From positions 124,001 through 188,000 of the forward strand of contig NZ_CP133265.1 in assembly GCF_030915505.1 (NCBI RefSeq): a DNA stretch of 64,000 nucleotides. Direction: 5' to 3'. How positions within the stretch are numbered: the stretch's first letter is position 1; each line of letters starts with the position of its first letter. This DNA is from Neobacillus sp. OS1-2. Its GTDB lineage: Bacteria; Bacillota; Bacilli; Bacillales; Cytobacillaceae. Positions 1-9,048 of the stretch are shown here, one piece after another. The notes under the pieces are model-generated. The model ran no database searches, had not been told where the DNA came from, and saw only the letters and a program-made list of their open reading frames with translations. The position numbers and the translations under genes were made by a program.

Positions 1-596
1 TCACGTAAATTCTTCAGTATATATTCTAAAATATTATCATTGATTAATAGCCCATCACCGCCAGAAATTAGCACATCGCGAACTTGTGGTGTCTGCCTAA
101 TATAGGAAATGGCAGCATCCAGCTGTTTCTTCGGCACCCCCATCCCAATCTGCCCGGAAAAGCGTCTTCGTGTGCAATAGCGGCAATACATGGAACACTG
201 ATTAGTTACAAGAAAGAGGACACGGTCAGGATAGCGGTGCGTCAGCCCTGGAACTGGAGAATCCTCATCCTCATACAAGGGATCTTCCAGGTCATATTTC
301 GTTTTATAAATTTCCTTTGAAATCGGAACAGATTGCATCCTGATTGGACACCTTGAATCGTCAGGATTCATCAAGGAAGCATAATAGGGAGTAATATTTA
401 AGGGAATGGTTTTCGTTGAAATCCTTACCCCCTCTTCTTCATCAGGAGTTAAGTTAATTACCTTTTTCAGATCATCTAATGTGCGGATCGTATTGGTTAA
501 TTGCCAGAGCCAATCATTCCACTGTTCTTCGCTCACATCTTTCCAAAGCTCTATATCCTGCCAATGTCTTTTCGGTTTATATAAAAAATGTTTCAT
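1..596 (-). CDS. kamA: L-lysine 2,3-aminomutase, N-terminal part (3' end outside window)
   Basis: Radical SAM/PLP enzyme that converts L-lysine to L-beta-lysine, the first step of this catabolic locus. The visible N-terminal ~198 residues begin MKHFLYKPKRHWQDIELW and carry the radical-SAM cysteine motif CSMYCRYCTRRRFSGQ, typical of KamA; the PLP lysine lies beyond the left edge. The ATG is preceded by an AGGGGG ribosome binding site. The gene stands alone behind a terminator and a sigma54-type promoter and next to a sigma54 activator gene, so it is probably induced through that activator. The family is close to YodO/KamA of Bacillus; truncation by the window edge is the only uncertainty. Confidence 0.93.
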   Translation of the reverse strand, partial: MKHFLYKPKRHWQDIELWKDVSEEQWNDWLWQLTNTIRTLDDLKKVINLTPDEEEGVRISTKTIPLNITPYYASLMNPDDSRCPIRMQSVPISKEIYKTKYDLEDPLYEDEDSPVPGLTHRYPDRVLFLVTNQCSMYCRYCTRRRFSGQIGMGVPKKQLDAAISYIRQTPQVRDVLISGGDGLLINDNILEYILKNLR

Positions 597-633
597 GATC
601 TATTCCCCCTAATCTCGCTTTATATAGCTATCA

Positions 634-649
634 TGCAAGATTCATGCCA
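634..649 (-). promoter_or_regulatory. sigma54 (-24/-12) promoter of kamA
   Basis: Minus-strand TTGGCATGAATCTTGC matches the -24/-12 consensus (TGGCAC-N5-TTGCW): the GG and GC doublets are exactly 10 nt apart. It lies about 40 nt upstream of the kamA start and just after the terminator of the adjacent PAS-AAA-HTH activator gene, so the promoter and its likely activator sit together. Confidence 0.85.
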
Positions 650-713
650 ATTACTCGAGAGGGCTTTAGAATGGGAATTAGCAAAAAAATCAAATTATTA
701 TTAAAGAGTCCCA

Positions 714-741
714 TAAAAAAAGCGCCGAAAACTCGGCGGCT
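714..741 (-). terminator. Rho-independent terminator of the sigma54 activator gene
   Basis: Minus-strand stem CGCCGA / TCGGCG with a GTTT loop, followed by C and a run of T. It sits at the stop codon of the activator gene and separates that gene from kamA. Confidence 0.8.
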
Positions 742-2138
742 CATTCCTTCATTTTTTTTATTTTATATTGTAATGTCTGCCTTGGAATTTCTAAAAGCTT
801 TGCTGCTTGGTTTATATTCCCATCGCTTTGTTCCAGCGCATCAGTAATCAACATCTTCTCTACTGCTTCAAGATTTTTTCTTAATGATAAGCCTTCTGGT
901 TGTGTTGGATTCTTTCCTTTAGATTGGACCAGTTGCTGCCGTAACATGATCGGCAAATCCTCAAATCTTAGTTTTCGGACCTCACAAACATTCATCATAT
1001 ATTCCACTGTATGTTTAAGTTCCCTGACATTTCCCGGCCATTGATAGCTAACGAAGAAATGTTCAAGCTTCTTTTCCAACCCTTGAATATCTTTTTTTAG
1101 TTTTATATTAAGCTCGTGAATAAACTTATTCGTTAAATACAATATATCTTCTTGCCGTTCCCTTAATGGGAGGAGGGCGAAAGTAAATACATTTAAGCGA
1201 TAATAAAGGTCGGATCGCAGTTTCTGTTCCTTAAGTGCCATGCTTGGGTGTACATTCATGGCCGCGATCACACGGACATCAACGGAAATATTTTGCGAGC
1301 TGCCGACCCTTCGCACCATTCCATCCTCCAATACCCGTAATAGCTTTGCCTGCAGTTCGATTGGCATAGTATGTAATTCATCAAGAAACAGGGTACCACC
1401 ATCGGCAAGTTCAAATAGCCCTTTGCGCTCAATTGCCCCTGTATAGCTCCCTTTAGCGGTTCCAAAAAGGATACTTTCCAGTAAGGTTTCCGGGATGGCG
1501 GCACAGTTTTGAGCAATAAAGGCACCACTCGAACGGAGTGATTCATGATGAATTCCTTGGACAAATAATTCCTTCCCCGTTCCAGATTCGCCATAAACCA
1601 GAATTGGTGAATCCGATTTTGCCAGCTTCCTAGCTTCGTTTATCAAGCTGCTAAATTCAGGAGTTACCGTCATTAAATCGTTTAATGTATAGTTTACTTG
1701 CTTTGATGTCTTTTTCTTTCTGCTCTTATTGACGCCTTTTTGTAAATCCAATAACCTTTCTGCCAACAGCTTCATCCGCGAATAGTCTTTCGCAATTTCA
1801 ACCGCTCCAATAATATCTTCGCCCAGAAAGATTGGCAGTGTTGTATTAATGGTGTCAATTCTAGTCCCATGTAAATTCAGATAGACCTGTGTTTGATTGT
1901 AAATTGGCTTTCCTGTTTTAATTACCTTTAAAAGCGTACTAGACTCTTCTGTCAGGGAGGGGAATGCGTCAATTAAATGCTTCCCCTGGACTTCCTTCAC
2001 ATCCATGCCATCATGCTTTGCGGCGACTTCATTATAAAAAATAGTTTTTCCCTCTATATTGACCACATGGATGCCTTCATCAATGCTTTTAAGAATGGCT
2101 GTCAGAACTTCTTGTGTTAGTGCCATTAATTGAACCAT
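741..2138 (-). CDS. kamR: sigma54-dependent PAS/AAA+/Fis-type activator (KamR-like)
   Basis: Enhancer-binding regulator. An N-terminal PAS-like sensor (about residues 1-110) is followed by an AAA+ sigma54-interaction domain with Walker A GESGTGKE, the ESILFGTAKGSYTGA region (the GAFTGA loop variant, here GSYTGA) and LFLDELHTMP Walker B. A C-terminal Fis-type HTH ends the protein (NINQAAKLLEIPRQTLQYKIKK). The ATG chosen has an AGGTG site 6 nt upstream; the frame is open further upstream, up to 2231, and overlaps yodP. Its place between yodP and a sigma54-driven kamA suggests control of kamA, as reported for KamR in the B. cereus group (from memory). The ligand is unknown; beta-lysine or lysine is a guess. 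Confidence 0.88.
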   Translation of the reverse strand: MVQLMALTQEVLTAILKSIDEGIHVVNIEGKTIFYNEVAAKHDGMDVKEVQGKHLIDAFPSLTEESSTLLKVIKTGKPIYNQTQVYLNLHGTRIDTINTTLPIFLGEDIIGAVEIAKDYSRMKLLAERLLDLQKGVNKSRKKKTSKQVNYTLNDLMTVTPEFSSLINEARKLAKSDSPILVYGESGTGKELFVQGIHHESLRSSGAFIAQNCAAIPETLLESILFGTAKGSYTGAIERKGLFELADGGTLFLDELHTMPIELQAKLLRVLEDGMVRRVGSSQNISVDVRVIAAMNVHPSMALKEQKLRSDLYYRLNVFTFALLPLRERQEDILYLTNKFIHELNIKLKKDIQGLEKKLEHFFVSYQWPGNVRELKHTVEYMMNVCEVRKLRFEDLPIMLRQQLVQSKGKNPTQPEGLSLRKNLEAVEKMLITDALEQSDGNINQAAKLLEIPRQTLQYKIKKMKE

Positions 2139-2203
2139 TTCATTCACCTGCCCTTCTGGAGGTATTGTAAGGTGCCGAAAAATCAGCTTCTTAAGCCGAA
2201 TTT

Positions 2204-3058
2204 CTAGCAGATTGCCAGATTTTTCACCCACATATTCATGTTTTCAAGCTTATCATAAATATAGCAATTATTAACGAACCTTCCCCGGTACGAATAGCCA
2301 AGTTGGAATAAAACAGCATTCATCCCGAAGGATAACGACCTTGCAATTGAGTAGGCACAAAAAATTCCATTTCGTTTCAATTCACGTTCAAGCTCCTGAA
2401 GAATAATCTTCATAAGCCCATATTTCCTGTGTTCCTTTACTGTGGCACAATCTGTTAATTCGGCATTTTTATAAAAGGAATTGATTTCGGCGGAAGCAGC
2501 ACTGACAATTTTCCCCTGATAATAAAAGACGTAATAAATGGTTCCCTCTTGTATTGTCTTTTTTACATATTCCGGATCATGCAAGGGGGTTGGATAGATT
2601 TGAAATACTTGTTTATAGAGTGTTGAAAGTTCTTCCGCACAGCTCTCATCCGCCTTTTTTAATTCATATTCCTTTGGCGGGTACGTTTTTTCCATAGAAG
2701 CGTCTAATTGATAAATACTATGAATCATCCCGTCCTCGGTGATCCAATGATCATTCCGCTTCCGCTCCGGTGTATAAAATTTGGAGAAAAAGTAGGCATC
2801 TGAGCCTAGAAAATAGCGGTCAACCACTGCTTCCGGCTGAAGGCCTTTTTCGAAAAATAGCAAAAAATCTTCGCTGCGAGCCTTTATGATTAATTTTTCT
2901 GCTTGATACTGATGGGCGAGCTCCTCAACTTTTTCAAGCAGTAATCGTGTATTCCCGCGATAATCATCCACGCGGATACGTTTATTAAAAGGGTCAAGAT
3001 ACACCTCGAGGAAATAGCTTTCTTCCTCCAGATAAATGGTGGACGCGGTTAGATTCAT
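2204..3058 (-). CDS. yodP: beta-lysine N6-acetyltransferase (AblB/YodP family, GNAT)
   Basis: Predicted to acetylate the epsilon-amino group of beta-lysine made by KamA. The C-terminal GNAT fold shows LTDCATVKEHRKYGLMKIILQELERELKRNG, including the acetyl-CoA-binding V-x-x-x-x-R-x-x-G/L region. About 284 residues, the usual AblB/YodP length. The ATG at 3058 has AAGGAG at good spacing; an in-frame GTG three codons earlier would abut that site. It follows a hairpin terminator after yodQ, so yodP and the activator gene may form their own transcript. In Bacillus the product feeds degradation; in methanogens the homologue makes an osmolyte. Confidence 0.88.
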   Translation of the reverse strand: MNLTASTIYLEEESYFLEVYLDPFNKRIRVDDYRGNTRLLLEKVEELAHQYQAEKLIIKARSEDFLLFFEKGLQPEAVVDRYFLGSDAYFFSKFYTPERKRNDHWITEDGMIHSIYQLDASMEKTYPPKEYELKKADESCAEELSTLYKQVFQIYPTPLHDPEYVKKTIQEGTIYYVFYYQGKIVSAASAEINSFYKNAELTDCATVKEHRKYGLMKIILQELERELKRNGIFCAYSIARSLSFGMNAVLFQLGYSYRGRFVNNCYIYDKLENMNMWVKNLAIC

Positions 3059-3098
3059 TTCAGTCACTCCTTACACTTTTTCTCGTTCACGTCTATTT

Positions 3099-3134
3099 GA
3101 AAAATGTCTGGCCTTGAAATTAAGCCAGACATTT
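3099..3134 (-). terminator. Hairpin terminator between yodQ and yodP
   Basis: Perfect 11-bp stem AAATGTCTGGC / GCCAGACATTT, followed on the minus strand by TTTTTC. It probably ends or attenuates the yodTSRQ transcript before yodP. Confidence 0.7.
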
Positions 3135-3184
3135 CCAAATGTTCAAATCTATTATATCAAGTAATTGTAAAAAATGGTGAACCC

Positions 3185-4453
3185 CTACTCCACAACCTCG
3201 CACCATTTCAATAGTGTTAAGGCAATGATTTCACTTGCCGCGAACATATCTTCCAGATTAATATGCTCATTGGCATCATGAGCCGTTTCCGTTATACCAG
3301 GTCCAAACACAACAACAGGCGTATTTCCGACTGTAGAAAGAATGCCGCCATCGGTACCCCACGGACTTGCTTCGACAACAGGGGGTATCCCCTTCACATC
3401 TATAAAACTGTTTGTCAGTTCGTTCATCAATGAATGGTCACTCTCAAGACTTCCAGGCAGCCACCTGCCACCAAACCATTCGAGCTTTAGAGGATTTTCC
3501 TGCAGCCATTCATCCTGCTCACATATTTCACGGAGACAACTTTCCATTTCAAGCTGTGCTGCTTGTATCGTTTCCTCCGGAGAAACGCCCATTCTCCCTT
3601 CAATGATGGCGGTGTCGGGCACCGATGAAGGCCACTCCCCGCTTATAATCTTTCCAATGTTAATCGGAATGGGGATCGGGATTTTTTCAAAAAGGGGATC
3701 TGATATTTTCTCATTTCTATCTTTCTCTAACTGTTGTAATCTTTGAATCACTAGGAGGGATTTCTCGATGGCACTAACACCTTCGTACCTTGTACCGCCA
3801 TGTGCCGCTTTACCGGTAATGGTGACACGAAACCACATCGAACCCTGCTGCTTAGGGAATAGTTTCATATTGGTTGGTTCAGGAATAATGGCTCCGTCGG
3901 CATGATATCCCCTTAAAACGGCAGCAAGCGTCCCGGCTCCACCGCTTTCCTCTTCAATTACACTTTGGAAAATAACATCTCCTTTCAGCTTAATTCCATT
4001 GGCGACCAACGACTCGATCGCCATTAGCAGTGCCACATTTCCGCCTTTCATGTCGGTTGCCCCGCGACCATACAACTTTCCGCACTCAATCATGCCGCTA
4101 AATGGGTCATGCTTCCAACTTGACTCGTCACCAACTGGAACCACATCGATATGTCCGTTTAATATGATTGATTTACCGCCACCCGTACCTTTTAACACCG
4201 CCACAAGATTGGGATTCCCATCGAAACTTTTCCGGTCGCAGCAATAAGCTGGATGTTTTTTTAATTTAGCGTCGCCTATTTCCCAAATATCTAGTACCAG
4301 CCCAAGCTGGCGGCATTTTTCAATCACAAGTGCTTGTGTACTGCTTTCGTTTCCCCGTGTGCTATTTTCACGAACTAGGATTTGTAACAATCTCGCTCCG
4401 CGCGCACGATTCTCTTTTAGCCACTGCTTTATTTGGACTTCTTGTTTCATCAA
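3185..4453 (-). CDS. yodQ: M20-family amidohydrolase/deacylase (YodQ, ArgE/DapE-like)
   Basis: Zinc-dependent M20 peptidase-family deacylase. Metal-site motifs are visible: LNGHIDVVPVGD, GRGATDMKGGNVAL, VIEEESGGAGT, PEPTNMKL and the C-terminal GPGITETAHDANEHI. Length (about 423 aa) is normal for ArgE/DapE-like enzymes. In this operon it probably removes the acetyl group put on by YodP or hydrolyses a later acylated intermediate; that assignment is inference. A GGAGGA site lies 9 nt before a TTG used here as start; GTG at 4462 and ATG at 4450 are alternatives. Confidence 0.87.
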   Translation of the reverse strand: MMKQEVQIKQWLKENRARGARLLQILVRENSTRGNESSTQALVIEKCRQLGLVLDIWEIGDAKLKKHPAYCCDRKSFDGNPNLVAVLKGTGGGKSIILNGHIDVVPVGDESSWKHDPFSGMIECGKLYGRGATDMKGGNVALLMAIESLVANGIKLKGDVIFQSVIEEESGGAGTLAAVLRGYHADGAIIPEPTNMKLFPKQQGSMWFRVTITGKAAHGGTRYEGVSAIEKSLLVIQRLQQLEKDRNEKISDPLFEKIPIPIPINIGKIISGEWPSSVPDTAIIEGRMGVSPEETIQAAQLEMESCLREICEQDEWLQENPLKLEWFGGRWLPGSLESDHSLMNELTNSFIDVKGIPPVVEASPWGTDGGILSTVGNTPVVVFGPGITETAHDANEHINLEDMFAASEIIALTLLKWCEVVE

Positions 4454-4482
4454 CTGATTCACTCCTCCGGCAAGATTTACAC

Positions 4483-5154
4483 TTAGTACGGGATCTGGCG
4501 AACAGTTTCAGCTAGTTTAAATTCACACCCGGTTTTATTCACTACATTTTCTAAACTGTATGGTGCAAACAACTCTGTCAAAAGCAAGCCGTCGTCGCTC
4601 ACCTCGAAAACAGCTAAATCGGTGACAATAAGGTCAACGCAGCGTCCCGAAGTTAATGGTAAGGTACAGGATGGTAGAATTTTGGGGTTTCCCTGTTTGT
4701 CACAATGATTCATCACAACGATCACTTTTTTCGCTTTTTGGGCGAGTTCCATTGCCCCTCCCATGCCCGGTACCTTTTTGCCCGGAACAATCCAGTTAGC
4801 GAGGTCGCCATATTGACTAACCTGCAGCGAACCTAAAATGGTGATATCAACCCTGCCTTTGCGAATCATTCCAAACGAAATAGCACTATCACAATAGGAA
4901 CCGCCACTTGTAAGTGTGACAGGAAATCCACCAGCATTACATAAATTTTCATCCTCTTCCCCAATAGCCGGACTTGGCCCCATCCCGGTAATCCCGTTTT
5001 CAGCATGAAACATCACCATAGTCTCCTTTGACAAATGGTTTGGAACAAGTGATGGGATTCCTATCCCAAGGTTAACCACCATCCTGCTTTGAATTTCTTC
5101 CGCTGCCCTTTTCGCCATTTGGTTACGTACATCTATTCCCATGCCCATTTCCAA
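4483..5154 (-). CDS. yodR: 3-oxoacid CoA-transferase-type subunit B (YodR)
   Basis: Beta subunit of a family I CoA-transferase. It begins with NLGIGIPSLVPNHL and has the ENGITGMGP catalytic-glutamate motif (Glu of ENG) plus GGAMELAQKAKKVIVVMNH, typical of SCOT/AtoA-type B subunits. The 5' end overlaps yodS by about 20 nt, so the two subunits are likely made together. It should activate the carboxylate left after lysine deamination as a CoA ester. Start codon TTG at 5154 or ATG at 5148. Confidence 0.9.
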   Translation of the reverse strand: MEMGMGIDVRNQMAKRAAEEIQSRMVVNLGIGIPSLVPNHLSKETMVMFHAENGITGMGPSPAIGEEDENLCNAGGFPVTLTSGGSYCDSAISFGMIRKGRVDITILGSLQVSQYGDLANWIVPGKKVPGMGGAMELAQKAKKVIVVMNHCDKQGNPKILPSCTLPLTSGRCVDLIVTDLAVFEVSDDGLLLTELFAPYSLENVVNKTGCEFKLAETVRQIPY

Positions 5155-5825
5155 TTCACTCCCTTCGATGGAATCAGATAATCAACAAACACTCCAGGAG
5201 TAATGATTTCATCAGGGCCAAGACTTCCCATAGGTACAATCTCTTCTACTTCAGCAATCGTAATATCCCCGGCCATCGCTACAAGCGGATTCGTATTACG
5301 AGCACTTTTGTCATAAATTAAATTGCCATACTCATCTGCCTTTTTCGCATAAATAATTGAAACATCAGCTGTTAAGGCTGTTTCAACCAAATAATTTTTC
5401 CCGTCGATTGCAAAACGGGGTTTATCTTTCGAAACGAGTTCATTATCCATCCCGATATCAGATAAAATGGCTGGCAGTCCGACACCTCCGGCACGTATTC
5501 TTTCAGCTAAAATACCCTGCGGTGAAAACTCTACTTCCAGCTTTCCATCGTGCATAAGCTGTCCGGCAATTGGGTTGGAGCCAATATGTGAGGCAATCAC
5601 TTTTTTAGCAAGCCCTCGGCTGACGATTTTCCCGATGCCAATGTGAGGAAAACCTGTATCATTTCCAATCAGAATAAGATTCTGGATGCCCTTCTCCAAT
5701 ATTCCATCAATCAATGTCGGTGGGGAACCGACCCCACCAAAGCCGCCAAACATGACAGTCATGCCGTCTTGAAAAAACTTCATGATTGCCTCAATGGTAG
5801 TTATTTTTCCGAATGAATTATCCAT
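5133..5825 (-). CDS. yodS: 3-oxoacid CoA-transferase-type subunit A (YodS)
   Basis: Alpha subunit paired with YodR. The CoA-transferase family I signature GGFGGVGSPPTLIDGI is near the N terminus, followed by GLAKKVIASHIG, EFSPQGILAERIRAGG and ARNTNPLVAMAGDITIAEVEEIVP. 230 residues, normal for the family. The stop of yodT is immediately before its ATG (TAAATG), implying translational coupling. Confidence 0.92.
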   Translation of the reverse strand: MDNSFGKITTIEAIMKFFQDGMTVMFGGFGGVGSPPTLIDGILEKGIQNLILIGNDTGFPHIGIGKIVSRGLAKKVIASHIGSNPIAGQLMHDGKLEVEFSPQGILAERIRAGGVGLPAILSDIGMDNELVSKDKPRFAIDGKNYLVETALTADVSIIYAKKADEYGNLIYDKSARNTNPLVAMAGDITIAEVEEIVPMGSLGPDEIITPGVFVDYLIPSKGVNWKWAWE

Positions 5826-7181
5826 TTAGCTATCACCAACCGTATCTGCATTTATTTGGTTTGAAAAAGCAGCAAATGTTTCCTTTACTAATAATAGTAA
5901 GTTCTCAATTTCTTTTTCGGTGATTGTTAAGGGAGGAGAAATGATAATGGCGTCACCATTCACCCCATCAATCCCGGCACCCGCAGGATAAACAAGGAGT
6001 CCTTTTTCCTTAGCAAGCCCCACCACTTTTTGGGTTATTAAGGCCTTTCTCGGGAATGGCCTTTTGGTTTTACTCTCCTCAACAAATTCGATGCCAAGCA
6101 GCAAGCCTTTGCCGCGGACATCGCCAATAAACGAATATTGCTCTTTTAACTTTTCAAGATGAATTTTCAAAAAAGCACCCTTTAATTCTACTTCTTTGAT
6201 AATCTCGTTTTTTTCCAAGTATTCCAAGACAGCTAAAGACACAGCGCATGACTGTGGATTTGCACTTAATGTATGCCCGCTCATCACTGACTTTGTTCCG
6301 GCCAAAATCGGCGCCATTACCTTTTCACTGGCAACAGCGGCAGCAATTGGAGCATAACCTGCCCCCATTCCTTTGCCAAATGCGACAATATCCGGGATAA
6401 CATCCCATCGCTCGCAGGCTAGCACGGTTCCCGTCCGACCAAAACCGGTCATGACCTCATCAGCAATAAAGAGAATATTATTATCTTCGCATATTTTTTT
6501 AATCGTTTTAAAATAATCCTTTGGCGGCGCTATGGCCCCGCCTGAAGCTCCAATCACAGGTTCAGCAATAAAGGCAGCGATTTGGTCAGCTCCAATCCGT
6601 TTGATTGCCAATTCCAATTCATTAGCGCAAGCGTAACCGCAGGTTGGTGCCTCTAAATTGTAGGGACAGCGGTAGCAATAGGGCGGATTGATGACAGGGA
6701 AATCTTCTAAAAGGGGAACAAACCTAGCCCTTCTTCCGGTATGCCCTGACATTGAAAGCGCCCCCAAGGTAATTCCGTGATAACTAACCCATCTTGATAA
6801 CACCTTTGTCTTGGTGTGAATCCCTTGCTCCTGCCAATATTGAATAGCCATTTTCATGGCCGTCTCTGTCGCTTCCGAACCGCTGTTCACGAAAAAACTC
6901 CAGTTTAAGTCTCCCGGTGTCCAATCAGCAATTTTCTTCGCAAGTTTTTCCGCTGCATCACTGGTAAATTGAGAACGATACACAAATGAGACTTTTTTTG
7001 CCTGCTCCTGCATCGCTTCAATGATTTCGGAGACGCCATGTCCAATATTGGCAGTTACGGCACCGGAAGAGGCATCAAGATATTTTTTTCCTTCCATATC
7101 ATATAAGTAGACCCCTTTGCCATAATCAATGACCGGGTATATTTCATCAAGCATGGGTTTGATTAGAAAAGATTTATCCAT
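5826..7181 (-). CDS. yodT: Class III PLP aminotransferase (YodT)
   Basis: Fold-type I aminotransferase of the omega-amino-acid group. Visible features: VNSGSEATETAMKMA, the FIADEVMTGFGRTG PLP-aspartate motif, the AFGKGMGAGYAPIAA Schiff-base lysine and a four-Cys patch YCYRCPYNLEAPTCGYACANE. It is the first gene of the lysine/beta-lysine operon and likely removes an amino group from (acetyl-)beta-lysine or its shortened product; the exact substrate is inferred. 451 residues, full length. A sigmaE-like promoter lies upstream. Confidence 0.88.
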   Translation of the reverse strand: MDKSFLIKPMLDEIYPVIDYGKGVYLYDMEGKKYLDASSGAVTANIGHGVSEIIEAMQEQAKKVSFVYRSQFTSDAAEKLAKKIADWTPGDLNWSFFVNSGSEATETAMKMAIQYWQEQGIHTKTKVLSRWVSYHGITLGALSMSGHTGRRARFVPLLEDFPVINPPYCYRCPYNLEAPTCGYACANELELAIKRIGADQIAAFIAEPVIGASGGAIAPPKDYFKTIKKICEDNNILFIADEVMTGFGRTGTVLACERWDVIPDIVAFGKGMGAGYAPIAAAVASEKVMAPILAGTKSVMSGHTLSANPQSCAVSLAVLEYLEKNEIIKEVELKGAFLKIHLEKLKEQYSFIGDVRGKGLLLGIEFVEESKTKRPFPRKALITQKVVGLAKEKGLLVYPAGAGIDGVNGDAIIISPPLTITEKEIENLLLLVKETFAAFSNQINADTVGDS

Positions 7182-7224
7182 ATGCCACCACTTTCTTTTT
7201 CAAGCTAAAGTTCATTCATACTTC

Positions 7225-7253
7225 ATTATATGAGTGAATATTTCATTCTATCA
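7225..7253 (-). promoter_or_regulatory. Candidate sigmaE-type promoter of yodTSRQ
   Basis: Minus-strand -10 CATATAAT (consensus CATACAAT) lies 14 nt after a -35 TGATAGA containing the core ATA. B. subtilis yodT operon expression is sigmaE-dependent (from memory), which supports the reading. The -35 is weak. Confidence 0.4.
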
Positions 7254-7369
7254 TCATATTTGAAAAGGTGATGTTGAAGAATTAAACCACCATGACCATA
7301 TAAAACTCTCTTTTACTTTTTTACATGGGTATTATAGAATGGCAGTAGATTACAAAAGGAAAGGGTCAT

Positions 7370-8731
7370 ATGGACACAATTAAGAAAATTCAATTAAAAA
7401 CAAAGGAATTATCGACGATCCAGTTAATCGTCCTATTTTATCTGTCCGCATTAATCGTTTCTACATTGCTATTAAAAATCCCTCTAGCCCATCGTGAAAA
7501 TGTTTCGCTTAGTTTTATCGACGCCATGTTTACTTCCGCTAGTGCGATAAGCGTAACGGGCCTAAGTGTCATTTCATTAAAAGAGACCTTTAGTAACTTT
7601 GGCATTTTTCTTCTATGTTTGATTCTGCAATTAGGCGGACTTGGGGTCATGTCGTTAAGTACATTCCTCTGGATCATGCTCGGTAAGAAAGTGGGGTTAA
7701 AGGAAAGACAGTTGATTATGATTGACCAAAATCAGTCCAATCTCGCGGGGTTGGTGCAGCTGGCAAAACGGATCTTTATTATATTTATTTCCTTTGAATT
7801 AATCGGCGGCCTTATTTTAGGGTTTTGGTTTAAAGGTTACTACAGTAGCACGTTAACTGCATTTAAACATGGTTTCTTTGCTTCCATTAGTGCTACTACC
7901 AATGCAGGGTTTGATATTACGGATGAGTCGCTCGGCCCATTCAGCCATGATTATTTTGTTCAATCAGTCATAATTATTTTAATGATTGTCGGTGCCATTG
8001 GTTTCCCTGTAATGGTAGAGGTTTATGAATTCTTTTTAAGTAGGAAACAAAAGAAAAAATTCCATTTTACTTTGTTTACGAAATTAACAACGTTAACATT
8101 TGTCATTCTTACTGTAATTGGTGCCCTATTTATTTTTCTTTTAGACAGTCATCACTTTTTCGCCAATAAGGCATGGCATGAATCTTTTTTTTACGCTCTC
8201 TTTCATTCGGCTACAACCAAAAGCGCCGGATTAACAACAATGGATGTTAATGACTTTACACCAAGCAATCAGTTGTTCCTGTCGATTTTGATGTTTATAG
8301 GCGGTTCACCCAGCAGTGCAAGCGGAGGGATCCGAACCACTACCTTTGCCATCGTAATCTTATCTATTATTTTTTATGCTCAAGGAAAAGGCTCCATCAA
8401 AATATTTAGACGGGAACTTCATAGCGAAGATGTACTTAAATCATTTATCGTGCTTACAACTGCAGCCTTCCTCTGTTTGAGTTCCATCATCGTGTTATCC
8501 ATTACAGAACACGGCACATTAATTGAAGTCATTTTCGAAGTCTCTTCTGCCTTCGGTACAAATGGGTTATCAATGGGGTTAACATCTGGATTAACGACTT
8601 TTGGAAAAATCCTTATTATCATCCTAATGTTTATCGGAAGAGTGGGAATTGTTACATGTTTACTAATCTTACGTGGAAAAGGAAGTAAGGAGAAATTTAA
8701 ATATCCTAAAGAAAAGGTGACCATCGGATAA
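7370..8731 (+). CDS. ktrD: K+ transporter membrane subunit, TrkH/KtrB/KtrD family
   Basis: Translocating subunit of a Ktr-type K+ uptake system in the cell membrane. It has the four-fold pore-loop architecture: TSASAISVTGL, SATTNAGFDIT, HSATTKSAGLTTMD and SSAFGTNGLSMGL carry the selectivity glycines. Length 453 aa matches KtrB/KtrD. No RCK-domain partner (KtrA/KtrC) is next to it, as is typical for ktrD, hence the symbol; KtrB cannot be excluded. ATG preceded by AAGGAAAGGG; followed by a strong terminator. Confidence 0.9.
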   Translation: MDTIKKIQLKTKELSTIQLIVLFYLSALIVSTLLLKIPLAHRENVSLSFIDAMFTSASAISVTGLSVISLKETFSNFGIFLLCLILQLGGLGVMSLSTFLWIMLGKKVGLKERQLIMIDQNQSNLAGLVQLAKRIFIIFISFELIGGLILGFWFKGYYSSTLTAFKHGFFASISATTNAGFDITDESLGPFSHDYFVQSVIIILMIVGAIGFPVMVEVYEFFLSRKQKKKFHFTLFTKLTTLTFVILTVIGALFIFLLDSHHFFANKAWHESFFYALFHSATTKSAGLTTMDVNDFTPSNQLFLSILMFIGGSPSSASGGIRTTTFAIVILSIIFYAQGKGSIKIFRRELHSEDVLKSFIVLTTAAFLCLSSIIVLSITEHGTLIEVIFEVSSAFGTNGLSMGLTSGLTTFGKILIIILMFIGRVGIVTCLLILRGKGSKEKFKYPKEKVTIG

Positions 8732-8735
8732 AATA

Positions 8736-8766
8736 AAAAAGCTGACCTCGTGAGGCAGCTTTTTTC
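8736..8766. terminator. Bidirectional Rho-independent terminator
   Basis: Hairpin AAAGCTGACCTCGTGAGGCAGCTTT flanked by an A-run on the left and a T-run on the right. It serves the K+ transporter (+) and the convergent YjcZ-type gene (-). Confidence 0.85.
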
Positions 8767-8770
8767 CAGT

Positions 8771-8929
8771 TTAGAAACCCCAGCTTGCGCCAATGATAAT
8801 TAACAAAATAAACAAGACGACGATTAACGCAAATGATCCGAAACCGCCAAAGCCTCCGCATCCACCTACCGGGGCGACTGGGTAACCGCAGCAGCCATCA
8901 TATCCATATCCACCAAATCCACCATACAT
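8771..8929 (-). CDS. YjcZ-family small sporulation protein (52 aa)
   Basis: A short gene below usual ORF cutoffs. The product starts [17 protein letters not shown], continues through a glycine/cysteine-rich head and ends in a single hydrophobic segment [21 protein letters not shown]. This head-plus-tail layout is the YjcZ family of small, often spore-associated membrane peptides. The ATG has GAGGAGTGA upstream, and the gene faces the K+ transporter with a shared terminator. Function unknown; probably expressed in the mother cell by analogy. Confidence 0.85.
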   Translation of the reverse strand: MYGGFGGYGYDGCCGYPVAPVGGCGGFGGFGSFALIVVLFILLIIIGASWGF

Positions 8930-9048
8930 ACACGAATCACTCCTCAATAATTTGTATCTTTACCCTGTTACTTTATGTACTGGGTACTTGACCTGTATGT
9001 GCATTCGCCTATATTATGAAAGACAATGATAAATTTGTGGGTGATAAG

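Noticed and set aside
7231..7249. FadR-like half-sites TGAGTGA / TCATTCT upstream of yodT
   Set aside because: Half-sites carry mismatches and the spacing is one base too long; a sigmaE-like promoter explains the region better.
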